In this document: positions 43,813 through 55,310 of the stretch, in pieces | Numbering within the stretch: position 1 is the stretch's first letter | How the letters are laid out: every line of letters starts with the position of its first letter | Source of the DNA: Lichenostomus cassidix | Lineage: Eukaryota > Chordata > Aves > Passeriformes > Meliphagidae | DNA length: 64,000 bases | NCBI GenBank assembly: GCA_008360975.2 | Contig: CM039210.1 | Span: 14,696,293 to 14,760,292 of the forward strand | Reading direction: 5' to 3' | The notes under the pieces: model-generated | Database searches by the model: none | What the model was told of the DNA's origin: nothing | The model's input: the letters and a program-made list of their open reading frames with translations, nothing else | Program-made: the position numbers and the translations under genes

Positions 43813-46800
43813 TATATTGTCTAATATTGTTCTTTTGTGTCCTCTTTGTCTGGAGTTTCACATTAGAGAGGAGTCTCTGGCCGTAGATCTCACAGTCGTG
43901 AGGGAAGTCAGCAGTTCTTTTTGCTTCTGTAGCTTGAGTGGCTCCTTGTCTCACATCTGGACACAGCTTTTTATTTGATGAGGACACACTGAAGGATGTT
44001 AAAACAAACTTGCACAATTATAACACATGTTAGAGTGGGGAGAAGGATGAATCCTTGCCTCTTTCAACTCCCCATTGGAAATTCTTATACAAATCAAGTT
44101 TCTAATAAGTGAGAAATTAAGATTTAATGAACTAATGTTTTACACTTCACAGGATTTTACAAGCACTTACAGCTCTGCTGCTTGAGCTGACCATGTGAGA
44201 GGCAATGTCTCACTTATTTTAACTTTCTTTCATTAATGATAGTGTATTTTTCAAATTGTTACTCTTCTAGTACTTTTGAAGACTCACTACTAAATACATT
44301 CTCTCCCCAGACTAGGGAGTGCTTCGCGAATCTTCCCTAGCCGGGATCTGAAGATTTATCACCTGAAAGCTGTGCAGTCATGGGTTCTCCTCAACCCCTT
44401 AAGGGAGGCTGAGTCAAACCCCCTCATTTTTCAATTCTAAATCCTCTTGTTTTATTAAACAAGATTCACAGTACAATAACTGCACCGGTCATTTACTCAG
44501 ATGCTCCTTGAGTCAATAAACTTTCAACTTGGTGTGAGACTTATCAGATATGTTTCTATTGTCAGCCCTCGGGCCTCATTTACTATCAGAGCTCTGGCTG
44601 CACAAATTTGCAGATAACACGGCCAGCCTCTGGCTACATTCTGAGACAATGAATAGCCTCCAGCCACTGGATCTGGCAGCTTACAAAATTAGCATCAGGC
44701 CACCATGTTCTCCAAAAGTGGCTGCCAAATTTTCAAAGCATGGGGAACAACACTTTTTGCAAAAGTTACTTGCCATGACAACAAACCATACAGAGAGGAC
44801 TGAACCCCCTTGGGGACTTGAATTAAGCACACATTGTCACGTTCTTGGCTGCCTGAACAGCCTGCACAGTGGCTCAGAGACACACCGTGTCCACACCTTC
44901 CCCTCAGCAGTTATAATTTTTTTTCTCTGCAGCAGTTAATTTGCATTTTTTCTAAGGCAATTTGGCTGCTTGAAGGCTAAAGAACTTAAAAGCACTTGAG
45001 CAAACTTTTGTTCAAAAAAACCCCCAACAACTCAGAGTAACTCAGGCAGGAGACTTTAACTCTGAAATAGTTAATTACAAAATTTGGTATATCCTTTATA
45101 CAAATTAATTTTCTGAGCGTTTTTTACACATGGAATTTTAGGGTTTTTTGTTTTGTTTTGTTTTTTTTTAACTAATCTCTAAATCTTCGTGTACATCAAA
45201 AGAATTTTAAATTTACCATGCACTTGTATTTTAAGCACAATAACATTTTGGTAGTTATTTCAAATAGAGACTAGCCAATTATACTTTTACTATTGATTTA
45301 TTTTCATTATCTATTATACCATTTTCCTTGAGGCTGCCCACACTTTTGGGTTTATTTCAGCACGACCTTTCAGGCAAAGCTACTACGGTGTTAGCTTTTG
45401 TAGTTCTTCACAATATTAATGTGCATTCCCACTTTAGTCATCAAATTTCTTTCTAGTAAATTACAATTACAATAAAGAACAAACAGAAATTTATGCATTT
45501 CAAACTTATTCCTCACATTTACTAATACTGGCTGAATAAGGAGCACACTTCATCTTTTCCACTTGCTCCTTGAATATTTGACCATTTTCTCTTTTGGGGA
45601 TAAAATTCAAAGTGAATTAAGAGCTTTGACATCTCTTTTCGATTTAGACCCACCTTAAAAGTTATTAAGGGCTTCTGTGTGGGGCATCCCTGGTATAATG
45701 GGAGCTCTTGACATTCTTAACAATTCATTTTTATTAATTGCTGGACTTTTTCCCCCTGAGGATTCAGTTGTTTCTACAGACATTCCTGCTTTTAGTGACT
45801 CTGCCTTGCAGAGAGCAGTCTGACCTCTTATCAGCCGCTGCTCTGATCGGCTTTCTCTTGCTGAGGAGGGAATGCCTTTGCCACGTCTTGGTGGCTGGCC
45901 CTGTCTCCTTTGCCCCAGGGGCTTCACAGTTTATTCTTTTGGGGCTGTAATACCTTTGGCAATCACCTTTGCCTTTGCCTTTTCTTTATCTTTTCTTACA
46001 TACATTTGCAGTATCTTTCTAACTAGTTCATTCAGGGGCTTATTCTGCCCTTCTTCTAGCCCCCACCCGCACTACTGCCTAGGGGTGCTCATTGTCCCAC
46101 AAAGTCATTCTGGTGACCAAGACAGAACTCTTAACAGACAATCCACATTTTCTAGACATTCCTTCCGCAGTATCCAAACGCAGCCCTTCCCCCTTCTACG
46201 CTCTCAGCAGGCACGGCCAGCAGCACAAGTGACCAGGGTGTCCCGCAGCCTCACGGAGGCTGGGAGGCCACAGCTGCCCTGCCCCAGGGGGCGGCAGGGT
46301 CAGGGACTGCCCGGTGCTGAGCCTGCAGCTGTCCCACAGCTCTAGCTCGGCTCCGCACCTCCCCACAGGCCCCCAGCCTGTGCATCCAGCCCCGCACCTC
46401 TGTGCTCGCTCCTGCCACTCCAAAAGCAGAGGATACAGGGCGCTGCAGCTCGCCCTGGGTCAGCTGCCAAAATTTTAGGCAAGATGGGGGAGGGTGCTGA
46501 AAAACTTCTCCTCTCTTCCTTCTTTTTCCTTCTTTCTTTTACTCTATTTACTTGTATGCTCTTTCTGCTACAACATTCTATACAACCATATTTCAGCAGC
46601 TACACACAGGAGTTCCAAAGAGGTACTTATAAGATTCAACTAGTTATTTTTATCTCGCGGGCGTCCCTGCATAAATTTATATGCCGGCAAAAATACAAAT
46701 TAACACAGGTAAAATTTTGCACACACAGTACACGCACACACATTCAAAAAAAAATTTCAAAAGCACTTGAGCAAATAGACAATATCACTTCCTCTCACAA

Positions 46801-46835
46801 TTAATACAAGTGCACTAAGTCTAAATTTCACAACT
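43813..46835 (-). pseudogene. ERV I gag-protease ghost and non-coding sequence
   Basis: No long ORF. The match to ERV L covers a GC-rich block (46180-46470), a nucleocapsid-like basic stretch near 45860 (QRRQGQPPRRGKGIPS) and AT-rich sequence down to a pre-env leader (43840-43990). The zinc-knuckle cysteines seen in ERV L are only partly present near 45800. Confidence 0.6.
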
Positions 46836-46839
46836 GTTT

Positions 46840-47316
46840 TGAGACTCTGAGCTTTTTGCCCCCTTCCACCAGCACAGGCGCCTGTCTGTAGCCTCCAGGG
46901 CTGAAGGCTGAACTCTTAATTCAAATTCAAATTGTAGGTAACAGCTCTGGCCCTGATGGCTTATCAGCTAAGCATGCATTTGAAACCAGCACAGAAACCG
47001 CTGAATCATCCCATGAAGGACTGTCACCTTGGAGGAGGCTTTGGGGGTCTCCAAAGACCACCAGGACATACGGAGCATGCGTGGTGCACATGCTAATGAT
47101 ATTAATGACTTCCGAGAAATGATTTGTATAACCACTCCTATCCTGGGGAATGTAATTAATATTCATGATTTTACCTATAACTCTGTGTCTTTGGGGTACT
47201 GAGGTGTGTGTGTTTGGTGGAAACAATCCCCACACATCCGGTGCACCGAATAAAGCAAATACCCACTTGTCTGACTTGGTCTCTGAAGTGTCTCTGAGCT
47301 CGATTGGGGCGAATCA
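46840..47316 (+). repeat. 5' LTR of ERV D
   Basis: TGAGACTCTGAGC to GGGGCGAATCA; the polyadenylation signal GAATAAAGC lies near 47250. Copies: 16815, 39223 (solo), 53690, and a shortened one at 54699. Confidence 0.95.
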
Positions 47317-47319
47317 AAC

Positions 47320-47337
47320 TGGCACCCCAGATGGGAC
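47320..47337 (+). other. Primer binding site, tRNA-Arg type
   Basis: TGGCACCCCAGATGGGAC exactly complements the 3' end of tRNA-Arg(CCT) with its CCA tail. Confidence 0.85.
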
Positions 47338-47559
47338 CCTGACTCTGCTCGGCTGCCTGATCCTGGGGTAAGCAGACCTTCCAGTCGCGACCCTGAATTT
47401 TCAGGGGAAGCTCAGCTGTCCTCTGGCTCACGGCGGGAGTAGACTAAGGACCATCTGCACCAAATTAAGGTATTTGCTACTTTTAAAATAAATGCCTACA
47501 GGTCCGGGGTGATAGTCCCCGAGGGTGGGTTGAGACTGGGTCTCCCGACATTAGTCCCG

Positions 47560-47670
47560 GGCAAGGGGTTGGACCCCGCTGTCAGGAAAAGGTACTTCTA
47601 AAGGGTTGGACCCCGGGGTTGGACCCCGCTATAGTGAACGGTACCTTTAAGGGGGTTGGACCTCACTGTA
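47560..47670 (+). repeat. Hairpin repeats in the ERV D leader
   Basis: Four copies of GGGTTGGACCCC or close variants, two of them back to back. Each can fold as a GGGGT/ACCCC stem with a TGG loop. Equivalent arrays are in ERV L (about 60998-61075) and ERV I (54365-54440). Confidence 0.75.
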
Positions 47671-48226
47671 TTACACCATACTGTGATTTTGTTCTGTCTG
47701 TTGTTATTTTGTTACCGTATTACTGTGTCAATATTTTGTTGCCGTATTACTGTGTCAATATTTTGTTGCTGTGTGAGTGTGAATGAATGAGACGTGTCTC
47801 CGACACGAAGTGATAGCGGAGCTCTATTTGCGTTTCCGTTCTCTGGCGACAGAAACGGCCAGAGAAAAGCAAAGCGAGTGATAAAGAGTGAATGAGTATA
47901 AATAATATATAAACTGTTGGTTTGGAGTATCTGGAGGGGGGCAGATTGTATTATTAGAGGGGAAAGACTGAATTGAGAACACCCAGACCCTCTACACCTT
48001 TCTAATACAGCTCCTTGTGATTTCCTTTTAAAATCCTGTGTTTGGTGTGGAAACTGGACTTTTGTGTGCTTGTAATTGAAGGAATAGATTAGGGAAGAAG
48101 TGGCAGAGAGTAGTGTGACTTTGTGGCTGGTTCCCCAGATCTGAGGGGTTTTGAGAGGAAAAGTCAGAGGAGACGTGCAGGAAAGTGTACAAGGAAGAAG
48201 AGAGGGAGAATAAACAAAAGGAGGCA

Positions 48227-49750
48227 ATGGGATCATCAGAAAGCAAGGAAATACCCAAAAAAAGTCCCTTGGCATGTGTGTTAGCATATTGGAAACAATT
48301 AGGAGCATTCTCTGGGGGGACTATGAAAAAGAGCACCCTGATTAAATATTGTAATCAGTGGTGGCCACTGTACAAATTAGATGATGGTGAAAAGTGGCCA
48401 GAAAATGGGACTTTAAACTATAACACCCTGCTACAACTAATGTTATTTTTAAGGAGGGCAAACAAATGGGATGAGACCGCTTACGCTGATTGCTTTTTCA
48501 CTTTAAGACGTAAACCAGAATGGCAGAAACAATGTGGTATTAATTTAGCACCTCAGGACTCGATGGTCCTTGTATTGGAAAAAGAGGCAAAAGGGAAAAG
48601 CCGCATGATAAGGTGCTGTTCATCTTGCAGCATTGGACAGCGGTGTTTAAAGCTCAAAGCTGAGAGAGACCAGGATCCCCTAGAAACTCAGGAGTTGATG
48701 AACCCCAGTGGTGACACCCTAACATCAGGGGCAACATCCCGCAGGTCCTCAGTATCCCTGGAGGATAATGAGGATGAAGGGACAAGTGAAGCTAGCTCAG
48801 GAATATCATCCAGAACTAGAAGCAAGGCCCTTGTAAAAGAAAAACTAATAGCACCACTCAGACAAGTGGTAGGGCCAGACGGGGGAATAACAAAAGTTAA
48901 AACACCATTCACAGCTTTGGATTTAGATACCTGGAGGGAAGCAGCCAGGTTGTATAGAGAAGACCCTGAAAAGGTAGCAAAAAGGTTTGAATTAATTGTT
49001 AGAAATCAAGATATTGATTGGGAGGACATAGATTTAATGCTGTCAGAATTAACTGAAACAGAAAAGGCAGCAGTAATATCTGCAGCAAGAACACATGTGC
49101 AGGGACAGATAGCTACTGGAATATTACATGGGAATGTAGATAACATCTTTCCCATTTCAAATCCGCAGTGGGATGCGAACGATACACAAATGTATCCATT
49201 TTTGGTTAGATACAGGAAATTAGTACATTGGGGACTGCTAAATGCCATTCCTAAAACCATCGATTGGTCCTTATGATTCAATATTCACCAGGAAACCACT
49301 GAGTCCCCAGGCTCATTTATAGAAAGACTGAGAAATAATATGAGAAAACACACTACACTGGACCCAGCCTCTGAAGCCGGGCAACAACAGTTAATATCTT
49401 TGTTGATGGGTCAGTCAGCACCAGATATACGCAGAAAGTTGCAAAAGATTAAGGGACCAGATAGCCGGGACTTAGAAAAACTCTTAGCAGAAGCATGGGA
49501 AGTGTATAAGAACAGAAAACAAGCCGTCATGGTGGCAGTGGCACAGGCTGAGGAGCCAAACACCCCCAGGGGCGGGAGAAGGCCCCCACCTAGGGGGCAA
49601 AGACGGCAACGCCCAGGCCGTGACCAGTGCCTGTGCTGTGGGGGGTTTGGGCATTGGAAGCGGAATTGCCCTAACCGTGCTGCGATTATGCAGATGCAAT
49701 CACCAGCGCCGCCAGAACCAGTGACTGTAGCACAGCTGCATACGGAATGA
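48227..49750 (+). pseudogene. gag: ERV D gag with one premature stop
   Basis: Start ATG 48227 gives MGSSESKEIPKKSP, a myristoylation-type matrix start. Matrix (WPLYKLDDGEKWPENGTLN), an acidic/serine linker (SVSLEDNEDEGTSEASSG), capsid (FTALDLDTWREAARLYREDP, major-homology-like SFIERLRNNMRKH) and one knuckle CLCCGGFGHWKRNC near 49635 follow in a single frame. A TGA at 49274-49276 breaks capsid. The terminal TGA at 49748-49750 is in frame with pol. Length otherwise fits a gammaretroviral gag. Confidence 0.88.
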
Positions 49751-49768
49751 CGGGGACCGGCAGGTCCC
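49748..49768 (+). promoter_or_regulatory. Candidate UGA readthrough signal
   Basis: TGA is followed by CGG, a context known to favour readthrough in some RNA viruses. A perfect GGGACC/GGTCCC stem with a GGCA loop (49753-49768) follows. Pol continues in the same frame. Confidence 0.6.
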
Positions 49769-52700
49769 TCCCTAGCAGACCCGCTGGTTAAAATTAAGCT
49801 AGGGGAACGGGAGGTGGAGTTTTTGGTGGATACTGGAGCCACATTCTCAGTCCTGAATCAAACTTTGAGTCCTATAAGCAATAATTACATCCGAGTTATC
49901 GGGGCCACGGGAAAAAGTGAAAATGCCTACTTTTTGAGACCTTTAAAATTTACATTAGGCAAGAAAATGGGAATACACCAATTTTTATATCTTCCAAATT
50001 CACCAAAACCCCTATTAGGCAGAGATCTACTAACCTGGTTAGAAGCAAAAATAGAATTCACAGAACAAGGAATGAGACTACAGGTCCCTGAGGAAAAATT
50101 GATTATGGCTTTAAGCCTAGCAAATATCCCTGAAAAAGAGGAAATACCCATAGATAGTGAAATAACAGATCAAGTGTTCCCCTTGGTATGGGATGTCAAA
50201 ATTCCAGGAAGATCAAAACAGGCTTCCCCAGTGGTTATTGAACTGCTGGAAGGAGTGCAGCCAGTATCAGTAAAACAATATCCACTAAGGCATGAAGCAC
50301 GGGTAGGAATAGAACCAATAATTGCTAAATTTATTGATCAAGGGTTGCTGAGAGAATGTAGGTCTGCCTACAATACCCCAATTCTACCAGTGCAAAAGCC
50401 AAACGGGAGTTACAGATTAGTTCAGAACCTGAGGGCAATAAATGCCATAACAAAAACACTACATCCTGTAGTGTCTAACCCTTACACCTTGCTTACAAAA
50501 TTGCAAAATGACTGGGTGTGGTTTTCAGTTTTAGATTTAAAAGATGCTTTCTTTTGTCTGCCATTAGCTGAAAGCAGTCAGGAAATTTTTGCATTTGAGT
50601 GGGAAAACCCCAAAACAGGGAGAAAAAGCCAACTTACATGGACTGTATTGCCACAAGGATTCAAAAATAGCCCCACGATATTTGGAGATCAATTAGCTAA
50701 AGAACTGGAAGGCTGGACGCCGCCCCTTGGGGAAGGTACACTTCTGCAGTATGTTGATGACCTACTAATAGCAACAAGGACTCGTGAAGACTGCAAGAAC
50801 TGGACTGTAAGCCTTTTAAATTTTCTGGGACTAAATGGATATAGAGTCTCTCCTGAGAAGGCTCAGTTGGTCCTCCAAAAAGTCACATATCTGGGATATG
50901 AATTGGCAGGAGGAGAGAGAGCCTTGGGAAACAACAGGAAGGAGGCAATCTGTCAAATGCCCCAGCCAACTACAATCAAAGAACTGAAAACCTTTCTGGG
51001 CATGACAGGATGGTGTAGATTGTGGATCCCTCGTTATGGGCTGATTGTGAAACCCCTGTACCTACTCCTAAAGGAAACCAAGGGGACCTACCTATGCTGG
51101 ACACCAGAGACTAATAATGCATTTGTAACCCTGAAACGTGAACTAATGCAAGCCCCAGCATTGGGTATACCAGATATCACTAAACCTTTTCTGTTGTTCT
51201 CACATGAGAGGCAAGGACTGGCATTGGGACTTTTGGCACAGAAGCTGGGACCCTACAAAAGGCCAGTGGCTTACTTCTCCAAGCAATTGGATGTGGTCAG
51301 CCAAGGATGGCCCGCCTGCCTGCGTGCAGTGGCAGCTGTGATCCTGAACATAGAAGAAGCCCGCAAGTTCACAATGGGCCAGAAGATAACTGTTTTTGTC
51401 TCTCATACAGTGTCAGCAGTGCTCACGCAGAAAGGAAATCACTGGTTAACACCATCTCGCTTTCTCAAATATCAAGCTGTCCTAGCAGAATCGGAGGATG
51501 TGAGTATCCAGGTAACCAACATTTTAAATCCAGCAGCTTACCTCCAGGGCAGAGCTACTGAAGAGCCTGTACAACATGACTGCATTGAAACCATGGAGGC
51601 AGTTTACTCCAGCCGCCCAGACCTGAAGGACTCTCCGCTGGAGGATGCGGAAAACTGGTTCACTGATGGAAGCAGTTATGTCAGAGATGGTAAGCGCCTT
51701 GCTGAGTATGCAGTTACAACCACAGATGCCGTCATTGAAGCAAAACCGTTACCTGTGGGGACATCTGCTCAAAAGGCTGAGATAATAGCTCTAACTCGAG
51801 CCTTGACATTAGCCAAAGGAAAGCCTGTCAACATTTGGACTGATTCAAGGTATGCCTTTGGGGTGGTACATGCTCACGGGGCTATCTGGAAGGAGAGAGG
51901 TTTATTAACCTCGCAGAAGAAAGAAGTCAAGCATGCCACTGAAATCTTACAATTGCTAGAAGCAGTGCTGAACCCTTCAAAAGTGGCTATAATGCATTGC
52001 AAAGGGCACTCCCAGGGGAACACCATCCCTGAACTGGGAAATGCAATGGCAGACAAAACAGCAAAGGCAGTGGCTGGTACAGTTCAAATACAAGCCCTAG
52101 CTCTAATCCCTTCTAGCATCCTTATGGGTGAGAAACCCCCACCATATGACACTGATGATTTGAATTGGATACAAAAAGAGAAAGGACAAATAGGAGCAGA
52201 TGGGTGGGCTAGAATAGAAGATCTCCTGGTCATACCCAGAAAATTGTTAAAGTTATTTATCCAAAGCAAACATTCCAAAACACATTGGGGAGTTGATGCC
52301 TTACATAACTATTTAAAGAGCAAAGTGATAGCAACAAAGTTAAAGGAGACAATTGAGGACATAACTTCCACTTGTGAAATCTGTCTTAGAAACAACCCTA
52401 ATACCACTGTTAGGCAAAACACTGGAACAATCCTCAAAGGAGCCTTACCAGGGGACGTATGGCAAATTGACTTTTCTGAATTACCTAGAAAAGGGGGATA
52501 CAAGTACCTTTTAGTCCTCACAGACACTTTCTCCGGTTGGCCGGAAGCCTTCCCTTGTAGAACAAATAAAGCTAGAGAAGTTGTTAAAGCCTTAGTACAA
52601 GAGATAATTCCACGATTTGGGGTACCCAGGGAGATTAATTCTGATAGGGGATCACACTTTGTAGCTCAGGTGGTTCAGGGAGTAAGTAATCTACTAGGCA

Positions 52701-53290
52701 TACGCTGGCAACTACATACACCATACAGGCCACAGGCAAATGGACAAGTCGAAAAGATGAATCACTTAATAAAGCAACAATTAGCCAAAATTTGTCAAGA
52801 AACCAACTTATATTGGTATCAGGCTCTGCCCATGGCTTTGCTGAGAATTAGGGTAAAACCACGGCTCAAGGAAAAACTGAGTCCCTTTGAAATTTTGTAT
52901 GGAAGGCCCTATGGAACAAACATGATTCACAATGACAGTGTGGCTCTGGTAGGGCAAAGCTATCTAATAGATTATGTAAAACATTTAGGTCAAAAGTTAC
53001 AATCAATACACACTACTGTTGTTAATTGTAAACCCCCACCACCTGATAAACCCTTTCATAATGTGAATCCGGGGGACTGGGTTTATGTTAAGTCTCTTTC
53101 AGGAAATCCACTCCAGGAAAAGTGGGAAGGACCTTATCAAACGTTGCTGGTGACTCATACAGCAATTAAAGTACAGGGAAAATCGACTTGGATCCATTAT
53201 ACCAGGACCAAACTTGCACCAAGACCAGAGTGGGAGACAAGAAGAACAGGACCTCTGCGCCTTCAAATACGAAAAATCAATACCACATGA
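49751..53290 (+). CDS. pol: ERV D pol: protease, RT, RNase H, integrase (intact)
   Basis: Open from the gag stop to 53290. Protease has [15 protein letters not shown] and LLGRDLL. RT has [25 protein letters not shown] and [11 protein letters not shown], the gammaretroviral style. RNase H has [24 protein letters not shown] and [10 protein letters not shown]. Integrase has its zinc region ([15 protein letters not shown] to STCEICLRN), [36 protein letters not shown], and a C-terminal domain with [13 protein letters not shown]. All catalytic acidic residues are seen. No methionine start is required if it is made by readthrough. Confidence 0.95.
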   Translation, partial: RGPAGPSLADPLVKIKLGEREVEFLVDTGATFSVLNQTLSPISNNYIRVIGATGKSENAYFLRPLKFTLGKKMGIHQFLYLPNSPKPLLGRDLLTWLEAKIEFTEQGMRLQVPEEKLIMALSLANIPEKEEIPIDSEITDQVFPLVWDVKIPGRSKQASPVVIELLEGVQPVSVKQYPLRHEARVGIEPIIAKFIDQGLLRECRSAYNTPILPVQKPNGSYRLVQNLRAINAITKTLHPVVSNPYTLLTKLQNDWVWFSVLDLKDAFFCLPLAESSQEIFAFEWENPKTGRKSQLTWTVLPQGFKNSPTIFGDQLAKELEGWTPPLGEGTLLQYVDDLLIATRTREDCKNWTVSLLNFLGLNGYRVSPEKAQLVLQKVTYLGYELAGGERALGNNRKEAICQMPQPTTIKELKTFLGMTGWCRLWIPRYGLIVKPLYLLLKETKGTYLCWTPETNNAFVTLKRELMQAPALGIPDITKPFLLFSHERQGLALGLLAQKLGPYKRPVAYFSKQLDVVSQGWPACLRAVAAVILNIEEARKFTMGQKITVFVSHTVSAVLTQKGNHWLTPSRFLKYQAVLAESEDVSIQVTNILNPAAYLQGRATEEPVQHDCIETMEAVYSSRPDLKDSPLEDAENWFTDGSSYVRDGKRLAEYAVTTTDAVIEAKPLPVGTSAQKAEIIALTRALTLAKGKPVNIWTDSRYAFGVVHAHGAIWKERGLLTSQKKEVKHATEILQLLEAVLNPSKVAIMHCKGHSQGNTIPELGNAMADKTAKAVAGTVQIQALALIPSSILMGEKPPPYDTDDLNWIQKEKGQIGADGWARIEDLLVIPRKLLKLFIQSKHSKTHWGVDALHNYLKSKVIATKLKETIEDITSTCEICLRNNPNTTVRQNTGTILKGALPGDVWQIDFSELPRKGGYKYLLVLTDTFSGWPEAFPCRTNKAREVVKALVQEIIPRFGVPREINSDRGSHFVAQVVQGVSNLLGIRWQLHTPYRPQANGQVEKMNHLIKQQLAKICQETNLYWYQALPMALLRIRVKPRLKEKLSPFEILYGRPYGTNMIHNDSVALVGQSYLIDYVKHLGQKLQSIHTTVVNCKPPPPDKPFHNVNPGDWVYVKSLSGNPLQEKWEGPYQTLLVTHTAIKVQGKSTWIHYTRTKLAPRPEWETRRTGPLRLQIRKINTT

Positions 53291-53689
53291 TCTAGACTAT
53301 GCTAGTGATGCTGGTAATTGGGGCAGGTGCATGGGACCAAATGCATACTTTCAATTAATGGACAGTTATAAATACAAGGTGCTGCAGTTACAAAATACAA
53401 ATGCTGCATCAGATCACTTTAGATAATACTTCTTGAGGGTTTAAAGAGGTTTAATGGGACAAACTTATAGCATGGTTAAACAATTGTTTGTAATAGTTAT
53501 TTGTATTTTGTATTTTCACTTGCTGTTTGTATTAGTAGTTACTGTTGTATAATATTATGTACTTAGAACTGTGATGCTTATATTCAATGGCAAAAGTATA
53601 AACTTAGATATGAAATAGAGAAAGGTATTTACTTTCATAGCATACAAGATTTGTAAAGAATTACAAATTACAAAAGAAAAGGGGGGGAT
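53291..53689 (+). other. ERV D pol-LTR spacer (no env)
   Basis: About 400 bp without env domains. It ends in AAAAGAAAAGGGGGGGAT (53672-53689), the polypurine tract. A 70-codon ORF overlapping the pol end (53214-53426) is not recognisable. Confidence 0.8.
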
Positions 53690-54165
53690 TGAGACTCTGA
53701 GCTTTTTGCCCCCTTCCACCAGCACAGGCGCCTGTCTGTAGCCTCCAGGGCTGAAGGCTGAACTCTTAATTCAAATTCAAATTGTAGGTAACAGCTCTGG
53801 CCTGATGGCTTATCAGCTCAGCATGCATTTGAAACCAGCACAGAAACCGCTGAATCATCCCATGAAGGACTGTCACCTTGGAGGAGGATTTGGGGGTCTC
53901 CAAAGACCACCAGGATATACAGAGCATGCGTTGTGCACATGCTAATGATATTAATGACTTCCGAGAAATGATTTGTATAACCACTCCTATCCTGAAGAAT
54001 GTAATTAATATTCATGATTTTACCTATAACTCTGTGTCTTTGGGGTACTGAGGTGTGTGTGTTTGGTGGAAACAATCCCCACACATCCGGTGCACCGAAT
54101 AAAGCAAATACCCACTTGTCTGACTTGGTCTCTGAAGTGTCTCTGAGCTCGATTGGGGCGAATCA
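53690..54165 (+). repeat. 3' LTR of ERV D
   Basis: 476 bp, followed by duplication GTTT. It differs from the 5' LTR by about seven substitutions. Confidence 0.95.
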
Positions 54166-54698
54166 GTTTTCACACACAAAACACAGGATTTCAAAAGCAA
54201 AATCAAATGGAGCAATATTAGAAAGGTGTTGGGGTCTGGGTGTTCTCAATTCAGTAGCTAAAATCTTTCTCTTCAATAATACAATCTGCCCCCCTCCAGA
54301 TACTCCAAATCAACGGTTTATAATGACAGACAGAACAAAAATAGCAGTATGATGGTGCAGTACAGCGGGGTCCAACCCCGGGGATCCAACCCCTTAAAGG
54401 TACCTTTTCCTGACAGTGGGGTCCAACCCTGGGGGTCCAACCCCTTGCCCGGGACTAATTTCGGGAGACCCAGTCTCAACCCACCCTCAGGGACTAGCAC
54501 CCCGGACCTGCAGGCATTTCGGTTTTTGTAAAAGTAGCAAATACCTTAATTTGGTGCAGATGGTCCTTGGTCTACCCCCGCCGTGAGCCAAAAGACAGCT
54601 GAGCTCCCCCTGAAAATTCAGGGTCGCGACTGGGAGGTCTGCTTACCCCTGGATCCGGCAGCCGAGCAGAGTTAGGGTCCCATCTGGAGGTGCCAATT
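54166..54698 (-). other. ERV I leader with primer site
   Basis: The inverse of the leader in ERV D and ERV L, including hairpin repeats at 54365-54440. The primer site at 54677-54695 (minus strand TGGCACCTCCAGATGGGAC) is the tRNA-Arg type with small changes. Confidence 0.75.
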
Positions 54699-55051
54699 TG
54701 ATTCGCCCCAATCGAGCCCAGAGACGCTTCAGAGACCAAGTCAGAGAAGTGGGTGTTTGCTTTATTCGGTGCACCGGATGTGTGGGGAATTGTCTCCACC
54801 AAACACACACATCAGTACCTCTAAAGGCACAGTGTTATAGGTAAAATTCATGAATATTCATTATATTCTCCAGGATAGGAGCGGTTATACAAATTACTTC
54901 TCATAAGTCATTAATATTACTAGCGATTTCTTGTGCTCAATGGCAAAAGGATTCCTTTTGCCCCCTTTTATTTTGATAAGATTAAGAGAATCCAGAAGGC
55001 CAGAACTGATGGACGCCGTGCTGGTGGAAGGGGCAAAAGCTCAAAGAAACA
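54699..55051 (-). repeat. 5' LTR of ERV I, internally deleted
   Basis: Plus strand TGATTCGCCCC to about 55051. It matches D-family LTRs at both ends but lacks about 120 bp in the middle of U3. Confidence 0.75.
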
Positions 55052-55084
55052 AGAATGGTTGAAGTGCAAATAGATTTGGGTTTT

Positions 55085-55310
55085 CTATTTGACCACTCCT
55101 TTCTCACTCCTCAATGGGAAGGTCCATTCCAGGTGTTTCTGACAACCAAGGCAGTGATCCGAACCAAGGCGCGAGGGTGGATCCACGCCAACAGAATCAA
55201 AGGACCCGTGGAAGAACCAAAGGAGTGGACTGTAATATCTACGCCAGGTGATACAAAATTAACCCTTAAGTGTGGACGGAGGGGTAATGAACTGGGAGGA
55301 CTCAAATAAT
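55085..55310 (+). pseudogene. pol: ERV J integrase C-terminal fragment
   Basis: Encodes LTPQWEGPFQVFLTT and RGWIHANRIKGP, matching the SH3-like integrase end of class I elements (compare ERV A near 7490). The 5' part is cut off by ERV I. Confidence 0.75.

Larger units (their letters stand above)
46840..54165 (+). mobile_element. ERV D: class I provirus with intact pol, no env
   Basis: LTRs of 477 and 476 bp (about seven substitutions and one indel by eye) with a perfect 4-bp duplication GTTT (46836-46839, 54166-54169). Order: LTR, tRNA-Arg primer site, 900-bp leader, gag with one premature TGA, UGA-separated pol in the same frame, about 400 bp without env, purine tract, LTR. It lies inside ERV I, a member of its own family, in the opposite orientation. 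Confidence 0.95.
43813..55051 (-). mobile_element. ERV I: decayed class I element split by ERV D
   Basis: On the minus strand: LTR (55051-54699, shortened), tRNA-Arg-like primer site, leader with hairpin repeats (54698-54166), then, beyond ERV D, 46835 down to 43813. The part after ERV D is collinear with ERV L (61430-63780) in inverse orientation. It holds only a gag/protease ghost and the pre-env-like leader. It ends at the ERV E LTR, so its 3' end is missing. Confidence 0.8.

Noticed and set aside
35289..43818. 6-bp target duplication for ERV E
   Set aside because: ATAGGG and TATATT do not match, so none is claimed.
53214..53426. 70-codon ORF as the start of an ERV D env
   Set aside because: No signal peptide, cysteine motif or env continuation; only about 400 bp remain before the LTR.
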